A DNA stretch of 36,487 nucleotides from an uncultured Caryophanales bacterium (GTDB lineage Bacteria; Bacillota_I; Bacilli_A; RFN20; CAG-288), in assembly GCA_905211645.1 (NCBI GenBank), contig CAJMBK010000010.1:1-36487 (forward strand). The letters are read 5' to 3'. Shown here one piece after another: positions 25,479 through 32,311 of the stretch. The notes under the pieces were generated by a model, which worked only from the letters and a program-made list of their open reading frames with translations, ran no database searches and was not told the DNA's origin. Within the stretch, counting starts at the first letter, position 1, and each line of letters begins with the position of its first letter. The translations under genes and the position numbers were made by a program.

Positions 25479-25881
25479 GTGTTAATCTTAATTCTATCGA
25501 AAAATTTGAGTCCTAGTTATGTAAGCCATGTTTTGTCGTGGGTGAAAATTTATCTAAGCAAATGCTTACCGTTGTCAGTTTGATTCCCGACTCCGATCTC
25601 CCTTACCAAATTTAGGTTTCTCATATGAGGGGCTTTCCTCGTTTCATAATTTCCGTTTCCAGAAATCTCGTCTCTGTGGAGCTTTATAGTCTTTTTCATA
25701 GCCGAAGCTTTAGAAAAAGGGTCTGCCGTTAGGAACTCCTTCCTACCTTAAGTTATTTTTTCCTTAAGCACACGAACTCTTGGCATCACAGCCAAGATGA
25801 GCATGGACTTTCCTCTACTAACTAAATAGCAGCATTCACCCTAACTAGATGATATTTATTCGATAGAATTAGGATTAACAC
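25479..25881 (-). repeat. 23-bp inverted repeat enclosing rnpB
   Basis: Bases 25479-25501 and 25859-25881 are reverse complements with 22 of 23 matches (a C-A mismatch in the RNA). They enclose the RNase P RNA. On the transcript the 5' arm begins inside the last codons of gpsB and the 3' arm ends 17 bases before the pgsA ATG. The arms lie outside the P1 helix and are separated from it by about 10 unpaired bases on each side. Confidence 0.85.
25513..25848 (-). ncRNA. rnpB: RNase P RNA, type B
   Basis: This is the catalytic RNA that removes tRNA 5' leaders. The 5' conserved region GAGGAAAGUCCAUGCUC reads from 25815 to 25799. The P15-type segment GAGAAACC...UUUGGUAAGGG is near 25600-25630, and the 3' universal block ACAUGGCUUACA is at 25531-25520. 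P1 closes with CUAGUUA (25848-25842) pairing with UAACUAG (25519-25513). The order of helices resembles Bacillus subtilis type B, and the location after gpsB is also as in Bacillus. The mature ends are estimated from P1. No separate promoter or terminator is evident between gpsB and pgsA, so it may be excised from a longer transcript. Confidence 0.95.
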
Positions 25882-26215
25882 CTAATTTGTACAAAGCATT
25901 TTCAAGCTTGTTGATCTGTTTGAGATAATCGATGTTATTCAAGCTTGCTGTTTCGTTGTTTTCAAGTTCTTTCAAACGTTGAAGCAATCTCTCGTTTTCA
26001 ACTTGCAATCTGCTGACTTCAGCCGATAACTTGCTGTTTTCTAGGGTCAAAGTCTCGTAATTCTTGGAAAATGTAGACATGAATTTTTCCATCTCTTGGT
26101 AGTCTTTGATGATGACATCCAAAAATTGATCAACCTGCAAAGGGTCGTATCCTGGCTTGTTACCAGAGAATGTTTTATCGTAGATTTTCTTTGAATCTAA
26201 ACTTAATTTGACCAT
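25856..26215 (-). CDS. gpsB: Cell-division protein GpsB (DivIVA-like)
   Basis: A 119-residue DivIVA-family protein that ties peptidoglycan synthesis to the division site. The N-terminal membrane-binding and partner-binding domain shows KIYDKTFSGNKPGYDPLQVDQFLD (split here: KIYDKTF, then GYDPLQVDQFLD), the typical GpsB signature. A coiled coil spans about 40-95. Position just before rnpB matches Bacillus. I use the ATG at 26215 because AGAGG lies 7 bases upstream and DivIVA proteins start there; the frame also opens at 26230. The final eight codons are part of the stem enclosing rnpB. Confidence 0.9.
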   Translation of the reverse strand: MVKLSLDSKKIYDKTFSGNKPGYDPLQVDQFLDVIIKDYQEMEKFMSTFSKNYETLTLENSKLSAEVSRLQVENERLLQRLKELENNETASLNNIDYLKQINKLENALYKLGVNPNSIE

Positions 26216-26232
26216 ACGATTACCTCTCATAA

Positions 26233-26261
26233 ATTATAAATTAATAATATTTGTAATACAA
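26233..26261 (-). promoter_or_regulatory. Candidate promoter before gpsB
   Basis: TTGTAT and TATAAT (26238-26233) lie 17 bases apart on the minus strand. The predicted start is very near the gpsB ribosome-binding site, giving a short leader, so this is a tentative call. Apart from the terminator at its upstream end, the rest of the 215-base gap (26231-26445) shows only AT-rich sequence with weak repeats and a 22-codon plus-strand frame without a ribosome-binding site. Confidence 0.35.
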
Positions 26262-26413
26262 AGTTTATTAATAGGAAATTTCGGTAAGATTGTATGATGG
26301 AAATTGAGATGCAGATGGAGGAAATTAAGAAGCTTACCTGTGAAAATTTAACTATTATTTAAAAAGTTGCTTATTTAAAATAGTAATCTCTATCCCAATA
26401 ACTTTTCAAAAGA

Positions 26414-26439
26414 AAACGGATACCTTTCAGTATCCATTT
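26414..26439 (-). terminator. Intrinsic terminator of the der-gpsA unit
   Basis: On the minus strand AAAUGGAUAC and GUAUCCGUUU pair over 10 bp (one U-G wobble) around a 6-base loop, followed by UUCUUUU. It begins 7 bases past the stop of the 351-aa gene. Confidence 0.8.
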
Positions 26440-26445
26440 GAATAA

Positions 26446-27501
26446 TTACTTAGCTTCTGGAGCCGAACTCTTTGAAGGATCAACTTCGTAAACCTTCAAA
26501 GATTTATCAGCGATAAATGCGTTGAAGTCACCTCTTAAAACTTCTTCATAACCTTCTGGAACAGAGATAGTTGCAACAGGTTTGAAAACGTTAGGCATAA
26601 CTTCGGAGAACATCTTCATGCAGAGTGAATAAACACCTAATAAAAGGTTTGTATTTTCACTATCAGGGTTGTTATCAAGAGGTTTTAAGAAGAAATCATT
26701 CATTCTTAAAATGTATTCATAGATGAAGAAATTCAAGAGAGAATCTCTTTGAAATGAAGTTAAATTATGAACTTGTTGGAACATGTCAAAGATGTGATAT
26801 TCCATGAAGTTCTTAGCATCTTTAAGTGGAAAATCCTTGTACCATGTGACAACTTTTCCTTCAGCATCCTTACCGAAATTGAGTGTCAATGTAACTTCAG
26901 GAACAAATTTCTTTTCCATGATGAGCTTTTGAGTTGTGATCAAAGCAACACCTTTTTCTGACATTGGAAGTCTGACATCTTCAAAAACGAGTTTTAAAAG
27001 ACCTTCCATGACGTCAAAACCTACAACACCGTTATAAACCATGGCGTAAATAAGTTGAATTAAATTAACTGAGTCAAAGAGAATGTTAATTTCATTCTTG
27101 AAGATTTCAATTAACTGATCTTTGGATAAAGTTCTAATGTAGCCATCAAATAACTTGAAGAAATTTTGTAAAACGACATCTTTGACATCTCCTTGCTTCA
27201 AGATGTTGTTAAAAACCTTGTAGAAACCGTGGAAGATACCGAATAAATTCTTCTCTAATGCAACATACATTGTTGAATAGAGGAAGAAATATAAAGAGTG
27301 ATCGATGAAATATTGACCGTTTTCTGAAAGTAAATCAAAGTAGTGGACATAGTCTTTTTGATCCAACAATTCTTTGAGCTTTAAGAAAAATGCATCATCA
27401 CTATTTAAGTTGAAATCATTGTTAATTTTGCCGTTTAATAATTTGAAGTAGTTATTCAATTCGGCACTTTCTGTCAATTGTTTATACTCAATAAATGTCA
27501 T
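26446..27501 (-). CDS. Hypothetical helical protein in the der-gpsA operon
   Basis: A 351-residue soluble-looking protein with no signal peptide and no membrane segment. It is not a family I recognise. Secondary structure looks almost entirely helical up to about residue 200 (repeated Leu/Phe/Tyr-rich amphipathic helices such as SLYFFLYSTMYVAL). A short strand-rich stretch at about 203-225 (VTLTLNFGKDAEGKVVTWYKD) is shown here as VTLTLNFG and KVVTWYKD. More helices follow, then a polar tail rich in Ser, Pro and Ala. A good GGAGAAAAC ribosome-binding site precedes the ATG, 11 bases after gpsA. It ends the der-gpsA operon at a terminator, hinting at a role linked to ribosome assembly or phospholipid synthesis, but that is a guess. 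Confidence 0.75.
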   Translation of the reverse strand: MTFIEYKQLTESAELNNYFKLLNGKINNDFNLNSDDAFFLKLKELLDQKDYVHYFDLLSENGQYFIDHSLYFFLYSTMYVALEKNLFGIFHGFYKVFNNILKQGDVKDVVLQNFFKLFDGYIRTLSKDQLIEIFKNEINILFDSVNLIQLIYAMVYNGVVGFDVMEGLLKLVFEDVRLPMSEKGVALITTQKLIMEKKFVPEVTLTLNFGKDAEGKVVTWYKDFPLKDAKNFMEYHIFDMFQQVHNLTSFQRDSLLNFFIYEYILRMNDFFLKPLDNNPDSENTNLLLGVYSLCMKMFSEVMPNVFKPVATISVPEGYEEVLRGDFNAFIADKSLKVYEVDPSKSSAPEAK

Positions 27502-27512
27502 AGTTTTCTCCT

Positions 27513-28520
27513 TTAATTGATATCTTCGTTTTTAAGTGTTCTAAGCATGAGTTGTTCGATAACTTTAACTGGGTCAGCATGATTGTACAACACTTGATAA
27601 ACACCATCACAAATAGGCATTTCAATGTTGTATTTTTGACTTAAATCATGGATGACTTTGCAGGTTCTAAGACCTTCAACAGTCTTTTTATTACTCTTTA
27701 AAAAACCTTCAACATCTCTTGTTTTACCAATTTCTAAACCTGCACAGAAATTTCTTGAATGCATGGAATTACAGGTAACCATCAAGTCACCTAAACCGGT
27801 GAGTCCAAAGAATGTTTTAATTTGACCACCAAGAGCGATTCCAAAGCGTGAAAGCTCAACTAAACCTCTTGTAACTAAAGCAGCTTTAGCATTATCTCCA
27901 TAACCTAAACCAACTAAGCAACCAGCTGCTAAGGCGATAGTATTTTTAACTGCTGCACCTACTTCAGCACCGATTTCATCCTCATTTGTGTAGACTCTGA
28001 AATAGTTATTTGAGAATAATTCTTGGATGACTTTACCAGTTTCTAAATCTAAGCAAGTTGATGTAACTAAAGTTAGCATTCTTAAAATGACTTCTTCAGC
28101 ATGACTTGGTCCAATAAGTGAAACAATTGGATATCTTTTTTCTTCGTCGATGCAGTTTCTTAAGGTATTTGACATTCTTTCGTCATCACCGGGGTTGAAT
28201 CCTTTGGAAACGTTGACAATATAAACTTTCTTATTAAGAATCTTGTTAACGTTTTTAGCCACATCGCTGATAGCTACAGTTGGAATTGCAAAGATGATAC
28301 ATTCTGCAAAATCAACTGCTTTTTCAAGGCTATCTGTTGCTTTTAACTCAGCAGGAAGAATAACATCTTTACCAAAATAAGCGGAATTGGTATGCGCATT
28401 ATTAATTTCATCTACAGTATCTTTTGTAATAGACCATAAAAGAACTTCATTCTTGTTATCCACTAAGATTTGACCTAATGCAGTTCCCCAGCTACCCGCA
28501 CCTAAAATACTTACTTTCAT
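27513..28520 (-). CDS. gpsA: NAD(P)H-dependent glycerol-3-phosphate dehydrogenase
   Basis: GpsA reduces dihydroxyacetone phosphate to sn-glycerol 3-phosphate, the backbone for phospholipids (and substrate for PgsA-catalysed steps downstream in metabolism). The 335 residues have the Rossmann motif GAGSWGTALG at 7-16, SKGF, GPSHAEE (family GPSxAxE), the catalytic-Lys region EVGAAVKNTIALAAG, and GLGDLMVTC. The ATG overlaps the der stop as ATGA, the same der-gpsA order seen in Bacillus. Confidence 0.97.
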   Translation of the reverse strand: MKVSILGAGSWGTALGQILVDNKNEVLLWSITKDTVDEINNAHTNSAYFGKDVILPAELKATDSLEKAVDFAECIIFAIPTVAISDVAKNVNKILNKKVYIVNVSKGFNPGDDERMSNTLRNCIDEEKRYPIVSLIGPSHAEEVILRMLTLVTSTCLDLETGKVIQELFSNNYFRVYTNEDEIGAEVGAAVKNTIALAAGCLVGLGYGDNAKAALVTRGLVELSRFGIALGGQIKTFFGLTGLGDLMVTCNSMHSRNFCAGLEIGKTRDVEGFLKSNKKTVEGLRTCKVIHDLSQKYNIEMPICDGVYQVLYNHADPVKVIEQLMLRTLKNEDIN

Positions 28521-29848
28521 TTGGTGAAAACTCCTTTTTCGTTCTTACGTTTAAGCAAAACTTTAATCGGAGTATTGATAAAACCAAATGATTCTCTAAT
28601 TACATTTTCAATGTATCTTTGATATGAGAAATGCATGAATTCAGGGTTGTTGACAAAGAGTAAAAATGTTGGAGGCATGGTGCCGATTTGATTTCCGTAA
28701 GTAATTTTTACTCGTCCACCTTTAAAACTTGGAGCAGGTTGTCTAAGTTGAGCGTTATTTAAAACATCATTTAACATTGATGTAGGAACTTTCTTATTTG
28801 CATCTTCATAGCAACGATCGATTGCTTCAAATAATCTAGCTAAATTTGGTTTTTCAGTTGCTGATGTATAAACAATTGGTGCGTATGATAAGAAAGTTAA
28901 TGTCTGTCTTAAATATTGAGTGAACTTATCTTGAGCATCCATTTCATGAGAATGTAAATCCCACTTATTAACAACCAAAACAATAGGTTTATTCTGTTCA
29001 ATTGCGTAACCCATGACGTGTTTATCTTGTTCGACAAGCCCTACACTTCCATCGATTAAACATAAAACAACGTTTGCTTTGTCAATAGAATCAAGAGCTC
29101 TGATAGCTGCGTATTTATCAATTGATTCGTAAATCTTACCTTTTTTCTTTAAACCAGCAGTGTCGATGATTGTGTAGTTAATTCCATCTCTAACAAATGC
29201 GGTATCAATTGAATCTCTAGTTGTACCTTCAACATCGGATGAGATGACTCTTTCCTTACCTAAAATTGCGTTGGTCAAACTGGACTTACCAACGTTAGGT
29301 CTTCCGATTAAAGTGAATGTAGTTGTATTTTCGTACTCTTTAATTGGACGTTTAGGAAGAATCTTTAAAACTTCATCGAGGAGATCACCAACACCGATAC
29401 CATGAGTTGCTGAAACAACAATTGGATCACCTAAACCTAAGTTGTAGAATTCGTATGATCTATCAACATGGACGATATCGTCAATCTTGTTGCAACAAAG
29501 TAAAACTTTATCTTTAACTTTATAGAGCATCTTAGCAATCATCTGATCATTTGCTGTGATTCCAACAGTTGAATCAACAACAAAAACGATGACATCAGCC
29601 TCATCAATTGCCATCTGAGCTTGCTCTCTAACTTCATCTTTGAATGGAAGATCATGCATTGTGATACCTCCGGTATCAATTAAAATAAACTCTTCACCAC
29701 ACCATGAAGCTTTGGAATATATTCTATCTCTAGTAGAACCATGAGATTCACTAACTATTGATTTTCTTTCACCGATAATACGATTGAATAAAGTGGATTT
29801 ACCTGAAGATGGTTGTCCGACAAGACAAACTTTACCACGAGTTGCCAT
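28517..29848 (-). CDS. der: Ribosome-assembly GTPase Der (EngA)
   Basis: Der has two tandem GTPase domains and acts in 50S subunit maturation. The 443 residues have G1 motifs GQPSSGKST near 11-19 and GRPNVGKSS in the second domain, DTGG and DTAG switch motifs, CNKID and VNKWD specificity motifs, and a C-terminal KH-like domain with the RVKITYGNQ region. The first G1 usually reads GRPNVGKST; here it is GQPSSGKST. GGAGG lies 6 bases before the ATG. Confidence 0.97.
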   Translation of the reverse strand: MATRGKVCLVGQPSSGKSTLFNRIIGERKSIVSESHGSTRDRIYSKASWCGEEFILIDTGGITMHDLPFKDEVREQAQMAIDEADVIVFVVDSTVGITANDQMIAKMLYKVKDKVLLCCNKIDDIVHVDRSYEFYNLGLGDPIVVSATHGIGVGDLLDEVLKILPKRPIKEYENTTTFTLIGRPNVGKSSLTNAILGKERVISSDVEGTTRDSIDTAFVRDGINYTIIDTAGLKKKGKIYESIDKYAAIRALDSIDKANVVLCLIDGSVGLVEQDKHVMGYAIEQNKPIVLVVNKWDLHSHEMDAQDKFTQYLRQTLTFLSYAPIVYTSATEKPNLARLFEAIDRCYEDANKKVPTSMLNDVLNNAQLRQPAPSFKGGRVKITYGNQIGTMPPTFLLFVNNPEFMHFSYQRYIENVIRESFGFINTPIKVLLKRKNEKGVFTK

Positions 29849-29879
29849 ATTTACCTCCTTTATTCGATATAACTATATA

Positions 29880-29885
29880 ATTATA
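29880..29885 (-). promoter_or_regulatory. Candidate -10 element of der-gpsA
   Basis: A perfect TATAAT lies on the minus strand about 35 bases before the der ATG and after the cmk terminator. der must therefore start a new transcript, but no convincing -35 is present. Confidence 0.4.
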
Positions 29886-29921
29886 AAATATATCTTAAAT
29901 TATTATTAACAATACAAAAAT

Positions 29922-29945
29922 TATGGTCGGAATTTTCCGACCATA
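29922..29945 (-). terminator. Intrinsic terminator of cmk
   Basis: On the minus strand UAUGGUCGGAA and UUCCGACCAUA form a perfect 11-bp stem with a 2-base AA apparent loop (4 in practice), followed by AUUUUUG. It starts 3 bases past the cmk stop. Confidence 0.88.
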
Positions 29946-29948
29946 GAA

Positions 29949-30638
29949 CTAATTTTCTTTCTCTTTGAGTTTTGCAACCTTATCTGAAATAATTTGCATG
30001 ACCTTTTCAAATGTTTTTTCTCTATCAAGATTTGATGTATCAACTAAGATTGCATCTTCTGCTTGCTTTAATGGAGCAAAGGAGCGATGGGAGTCTTCGT
30101 AATCTCTTTGAATAAGATTTTCTAAAATTGATTGCTCATTATCTTCAATACCTCTTTCAATATTTTCAAGATAACGACGATGTGCTCTTTCGTTGATATT
30201 TGCTTCTAAGAAAATTTTAATCTCAGCATCTGGTAAGACGAATGTTCCAATGTCTCTTCCGTCCATGACGACATTTGTTTTTTGAGCAATCTTTTGTTGA
30301 AGTTTAACCATCAAAAGTCTAACTTTGACGTATTTGGAAACTTTTGAAGCACCTTTAGACATCTCATTAGCTCTGATAGCAGAAGTGACATCTTCTCCAT
30401 TAAGAAAAACTTTACCGTTATCAAGATGAATATCAACCTTAGAGAGAATTGATTCAACAGCTTTTTCATCTTCAAAAGGTATCCCATTTCTTTGGCAGAA
30501 AAGTGCGACACAGCGGTACATAGCACCGGTATCGATGTAGGTGAAATTCAATGCGTTAGCAACTTTTTTAGCTAAAGTTGATTTACCAGCAGCACTAGGT
30601 CCATCGATGGCAATGGCGAAAGTTTTCTTCTTTCTCAT
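29949..30638 (-). CDS. cmk: Cytidylate kinase
   Basis: Cmk phosphorylates CMP and dCMP for nucleic-acid and CDP-diacylglycerol synthesis. The 229 residues have P-loop GPSAAGKST at 14-22, DTGAMYR, DGRDIGT, and the LID region with RAHRRY. Length and motifs are typical. In Bacillus cmk also lies near der and gpsA. The start is one base after the stop of the tail-anchored protein gene, with AAGGAG at a good distance. Confidence 0.97.
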   Translation of the reverse strand: MRKKKTFAIAIDGPSAAGKSTLAKKVANALNFTYIDTGAMYRCVALFCQRNGIPFEDEKAVESILSKVDIHLDNGKVFLNGEDVTSAIRANEMSKGASKVSKYVKVRLLMVKLQQKIAQKTNVVMDGRDIGTFVLPDAEIKIFLEANINERAHRRYLENIERGIEDNEQSILENLIQRDYEDSHRSFAPLKQAEDAILVDTSNLDREKTFEKVMQIISDKVAKLKEKEN

Positions 30639-30639
30639 A

Positions 30640-31026
30640 TTAAAAAACTCCTTGTGAAACTAAAATAACAAGAATTATTGCGGTTAAAAATAATACTCCG
30701 GAAGTGATGTACAAACTGAGTCTGATGATAAATTTCTTATCCTTACCAATATTTCTGTAAGAAGCAGGAAAATCCTCTTTTTTAACCTTTTTCTTCTCTT
30801 CTTGGGCCTGGCTTTGTTTATTTTTATCTTCCTTCATCAATTCATTTAACGACATTGATAAGGTGTTCTTTTTAATGTGATCATAGTTGAAAAGTTGAAT
30901 CTCTTTGGTTTTACTTTTATTATTTTCTTTATCAGAATTTGAGGTCTCAAAATAAGAATATAGATCCATATTCTCAATCTTATTTCTTAAATCTTGATAT
31001 CTTTCAACTCTCGACAAATGTTCCAT
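30640..31026 (-). CDS. Hypothetical tail-anchored membrane protein
   Basis: A 128-residue protein with one C-terminal membrane helix (about 104-126) preceded by a positively charged stretch, so the N-terminal 100 residues are probably cytoplasmic. The N-terminal segment ERYQDLRNKIENMD is helical, resembling the start of small division-related proteins in related bacteria, but this is a weak impression. The middle (35-95) is very rich in Lys, Glu, Asn and Ser and likely disordered. No good ribosome-binding site precedes the ATG, and an extended -10 promoter lies 34 bases upstream. It is co-transcribed with cmk. Function unknown. Confidence 0.7.
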   Translation of the reverse strand: MEHLSRVERYQDLRNKIENMDLYSYFETSNSDKENNKSKTKEIQLFNYDHIKKNTLSMSLNELMKEDKNKQSQAQEEKKKVKKEDFPASYRNIGKDKKFIIRLSLYITSGVLFLTAIILVILVSQGVF

Positions 31027-31059
31027 TTTAAAATTGCAAATAATTTTTGCGCCTAGTAA

Positions 31060-31068
31060 ATTATAACA
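31060..31068 (-). promoter_or_regulatory. Extended -10 promoter of the cmk unit
   Basis: TGTTATAAT on the minus strand (TG at 31068-31067, TATAAT at 31065-31060), the same form as before rpoE. The -35 is poor. The leader would be about 28 bases. Confidence 0.55.
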
Positions 31069-31143
31069 ATTAATAGATGTTGATTTTTGAAATTTTTCGT
31101 AAATAGTTTAACAATGTCATAATATGTTGATTTATTGAAACAA

Positions 31144-31203
31144 ACAACTTTATTTTTGACAGATACCACAATGAAAAACAACTTGTATAAGTTGTAAGTT
31201 GTT
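31144..31203. repeat. Cluster of ACAACTT/AAGTTGT heptamers
   Basis: ACAACTT occurs at 31144-31150 and 31178-31184, and AAGTTGT at 31189-31195 and 31196-31202. The middle two form a perfect 7-bp hairpin with a GTAT loop. The arrangement looks like a multi-site operator upstream of the cmk promoter. Confidence 0.45.
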
Positions 31204-31238
31204 ATTATAAAAAGTGCGATAAAATCGTTATCTTTTTC

Positions 31239-31252
31239 ATTTCACGTGAAAT
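31239..31252. promoter_or_regulatory. 14-bp palindrome resembling a parS/ParB site
   Basis: ATTTCACGTGAAAT is a perfect palindrome. Aligned to the ParB (Spo0J) site TGTTTCACGTGAAACA, 13 of 16 positions agree, including the whole 12-bp core TTTCACGTGAAA. It may be a degenerate parS or the site of another dyad-binding regulator. Confidence 0.35.
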
Positions 31253-31315
31253 AATTAAATATTTTTCTTGACTTATATTTTGTTCTTATTTGTCAAGCAA
31301 TTTAATAATAAAATT

Positions 31316-31346
31316 GGAAAGGTTAGCTTAGTTTCTAAACCTTTCC
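31316..31346 (-). terminator. Intrinsic terminator overlapping the rluB stop
   Basis: On the minus strand GGAAAGGUU(U)AG pairs with CUAACCUUUCC (one bulge) with a loop containing the rluB stop codon, followed by AAUUUUAUUAUU. Termination would thus begin inside the coding end. Confidence 0.7.
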
Positions 31347-32104
31347 TTGTTGTAATCGTAGTTGTTATTTTTCTTATTTTCTCGGCAGAGTTTTTTGATT
31401 TTTTCCACTTCTTTGAAATCAATTTCTTCGTACTGACCAGGCTTTAAACTATCCTTAAGTTTGTAGTTTCCTATAGCAACCCTTTTAAGTGAAATAACAT
31501 CGTGATTAATTGCTTTAAGCATGTTTCTAACTTGGCGGTTACGACCTTCATGAATAGTGATATAAATCTTACTTACTTCATCAGTTGATTTAACTAAAGT
31601 AACTTCAGCCTTTGAAGTGTAGCCATCTTCAAGTAAGATTCCGTTTTCTAATTTCTTGCATTCTAAAGTTGTAAGTGAACCTTTGCAGGTGACTGCATAA
31701 GTTTTACCTAAAGAAGATGATGGGTGCATAACTAAATTAGCAAAATCACCATCATTAGTTAAAAAAATTAATCCGGATGAATTAATATCTAGTCTACCGA
31801 CAGGAAAGACTCTTCCGTATTTTTTATCAATCAATGATGTGATAGTTTTTCTGTTTCTATCATCAGAACTTGTGGTGATGACTCCTAAAGGTTTATTGAG
31901 TGCTAAATAGACTTTCTTATCTTCTGAATTAGTTGCTAAAACTTCTTTTCCGTCGATAACAATTTTTGCATCAACATCAACTTTTAAACCTACTGTCGCT
32001 TTTTCACCATTAACAAAAACAACACCTTTTTCAATTAAAGCTTCAGCTTGTCTTCTTGAGCAATAACCTCTTGAAGCAATTATTTTTTGAATTCTTTCTT
32101 CCAT
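31328..32104 (-). CDS. rluB: Ribosomal large-subunit pseudouridine synthase, RluB/RsuA family
   Basis: An S4-domain pseudouridine synthase probably acting on 23S rRNA. The 258 residues have an N-terminal S4 RNA-binding domain (about 1-60), NKPLGVITTSSD, the catalytic motif VGRLDINSSGLIFLTNDG with the nucleophilic Asp, and GRNRQVRNM. A basic Lys/Asn-rich tail ends it. RluB, RluF, RluE and RsuA are hard to tell apart by eye; RluB-type is the usual single copy in this group. It lies 22 bases downstream of the tRNA on the same strand and has no strong ribosome-binding site (upstream reads AATAATTTAT). Confidence 0.88.
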   Translation of the reverse strand: MEERIQKIIASRGYCSRRQAEALIEKGVVFVNGEKATVGLKVDVDAKIVIDGKEVLATNSEDKKVYLALNKPLGVITTSSDDRNRKTITSLIDKKYGRVFPVGRLDINSSGLIFLTNDGDFANLVMHPSSSLGKTYAVTCKGSLTTLECKKLENGILLEDGYTSKAEVTLVKSTDEVSKIYITIHEGRNRQVRNMLKAINHDVISLKRVAIGNYKLKDSLKPGQYEEIDFKEVEKIKKLCRENKKNNNYDYNKERFRN

Positions 32105-32126
32105 ATAAATTATTCTAACAAAAATA

Positions 32127-32199
32127 TGGATCCAGCAGGACTTGAACCTGCAACAACCAGCTTATGAGGCAGGGACTCTAACCATTGAGCTATAGATCC
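32127..32199 (-). tRNA. tRNA with anticodon CAU (probably Ile2, possibly Met)
   Basis: A 73-base cloverleaf. The acceptor GGATCTA pairs with TGGATCC (one U-G), the D stem is GCTC/GAGT, the anticodon loop is CTCATAA, the T arm is GCAGG-TTCAAGT-CCTGC, and the discriminator is A. CCA is not encoded. The acceptor start GGA, loop CUCAUAA and T loop resemble tRNA-Ile2, whose C34 becomes lysidine to read AUA. Elongator Met also has a CAU anticodon, so identity is not certain; it lacks the C-A 1:72 mismatch of an initiator. Oddities are a U29-U41 mismatch in the anticodon stem, G10-U25, and C at position 26. The A15-U48 Levitt pair is intact. Confidence 0.9.
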
Positions 32200-32226
32200 A
32201 TATAAAAATGCTTGAAAAGCTTAATA

Positions 32227-32235
32227 ATTATATCA
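32227..32235 (-). promoter_or_regulatory. Extended -10 promoter of tRNA-rluB
   Basis: TGATATAAT on the minus strand (TG at 32235-32234, TATAAT at 32232-32227), about 28 bases before the tRNA 5' end. A weak ATCAAT sits at the -35 distance. Confidence 0.55.
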
Positions 32236-32274
32236 AAATTAAAGATTTATATTGATTTAATTTAGAAATAGAAA

Positions 32275-32307
32275 TCCTCGATATAAGAGGACTAATTATA
32301 TCGAGGA
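32275..32307. other. Perfect 12-bp hairpin, possible terminator
   Basis: TCCTCGATATAA (32275-32286) and TTATATCGAGGA (32296-32307) are perfect complements with a 9-base loop. A shorter CCTC/GAGG stem inside the left half would compete with it. On the minus strand UUUCUAUUUC follows, so it may end the cupin-fusion transcript or fold upstream of the tRNA promoter. On the plus strand its right arm contains the AGGAG before a 13-codon frame. Confidence 0.5.
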
Positions 32308-32311
32308 GTAG

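Larger units (their letters stand above)
31027..31327. other. 301-base intergenic region with operator-like repeats
   Basis: No gene is supported here. It holds, from high to low coordinates, the upper part of the rluB terminator, a CTTGAC/GTCAAG inverted pair (31267-31272, 31292-31297), a 14-bp palindrome around CACGTG (31239-31252), a cluster of ACAACTT/AAGTTGT repeats (31144-31203), and the extended -10 of the cmk unit (31060-31068). An eight-codon frame at 31171 lacks a ribosome-binding site. Confidence 0.6.

Noticed and set aside
26294..26362. 22-codon plus-strand frame upstream of gpsB
   Set aside because: No ribosome-binding site or promoter, and the composition is simple Met/Glu-rich sequence.
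31171..31197. Eight-codon leader peptide on the plus strand
   Set aside because: No ribosome-binding site precedes it and no plus-strand gene follows; its codons are simply the heptamer repeats.
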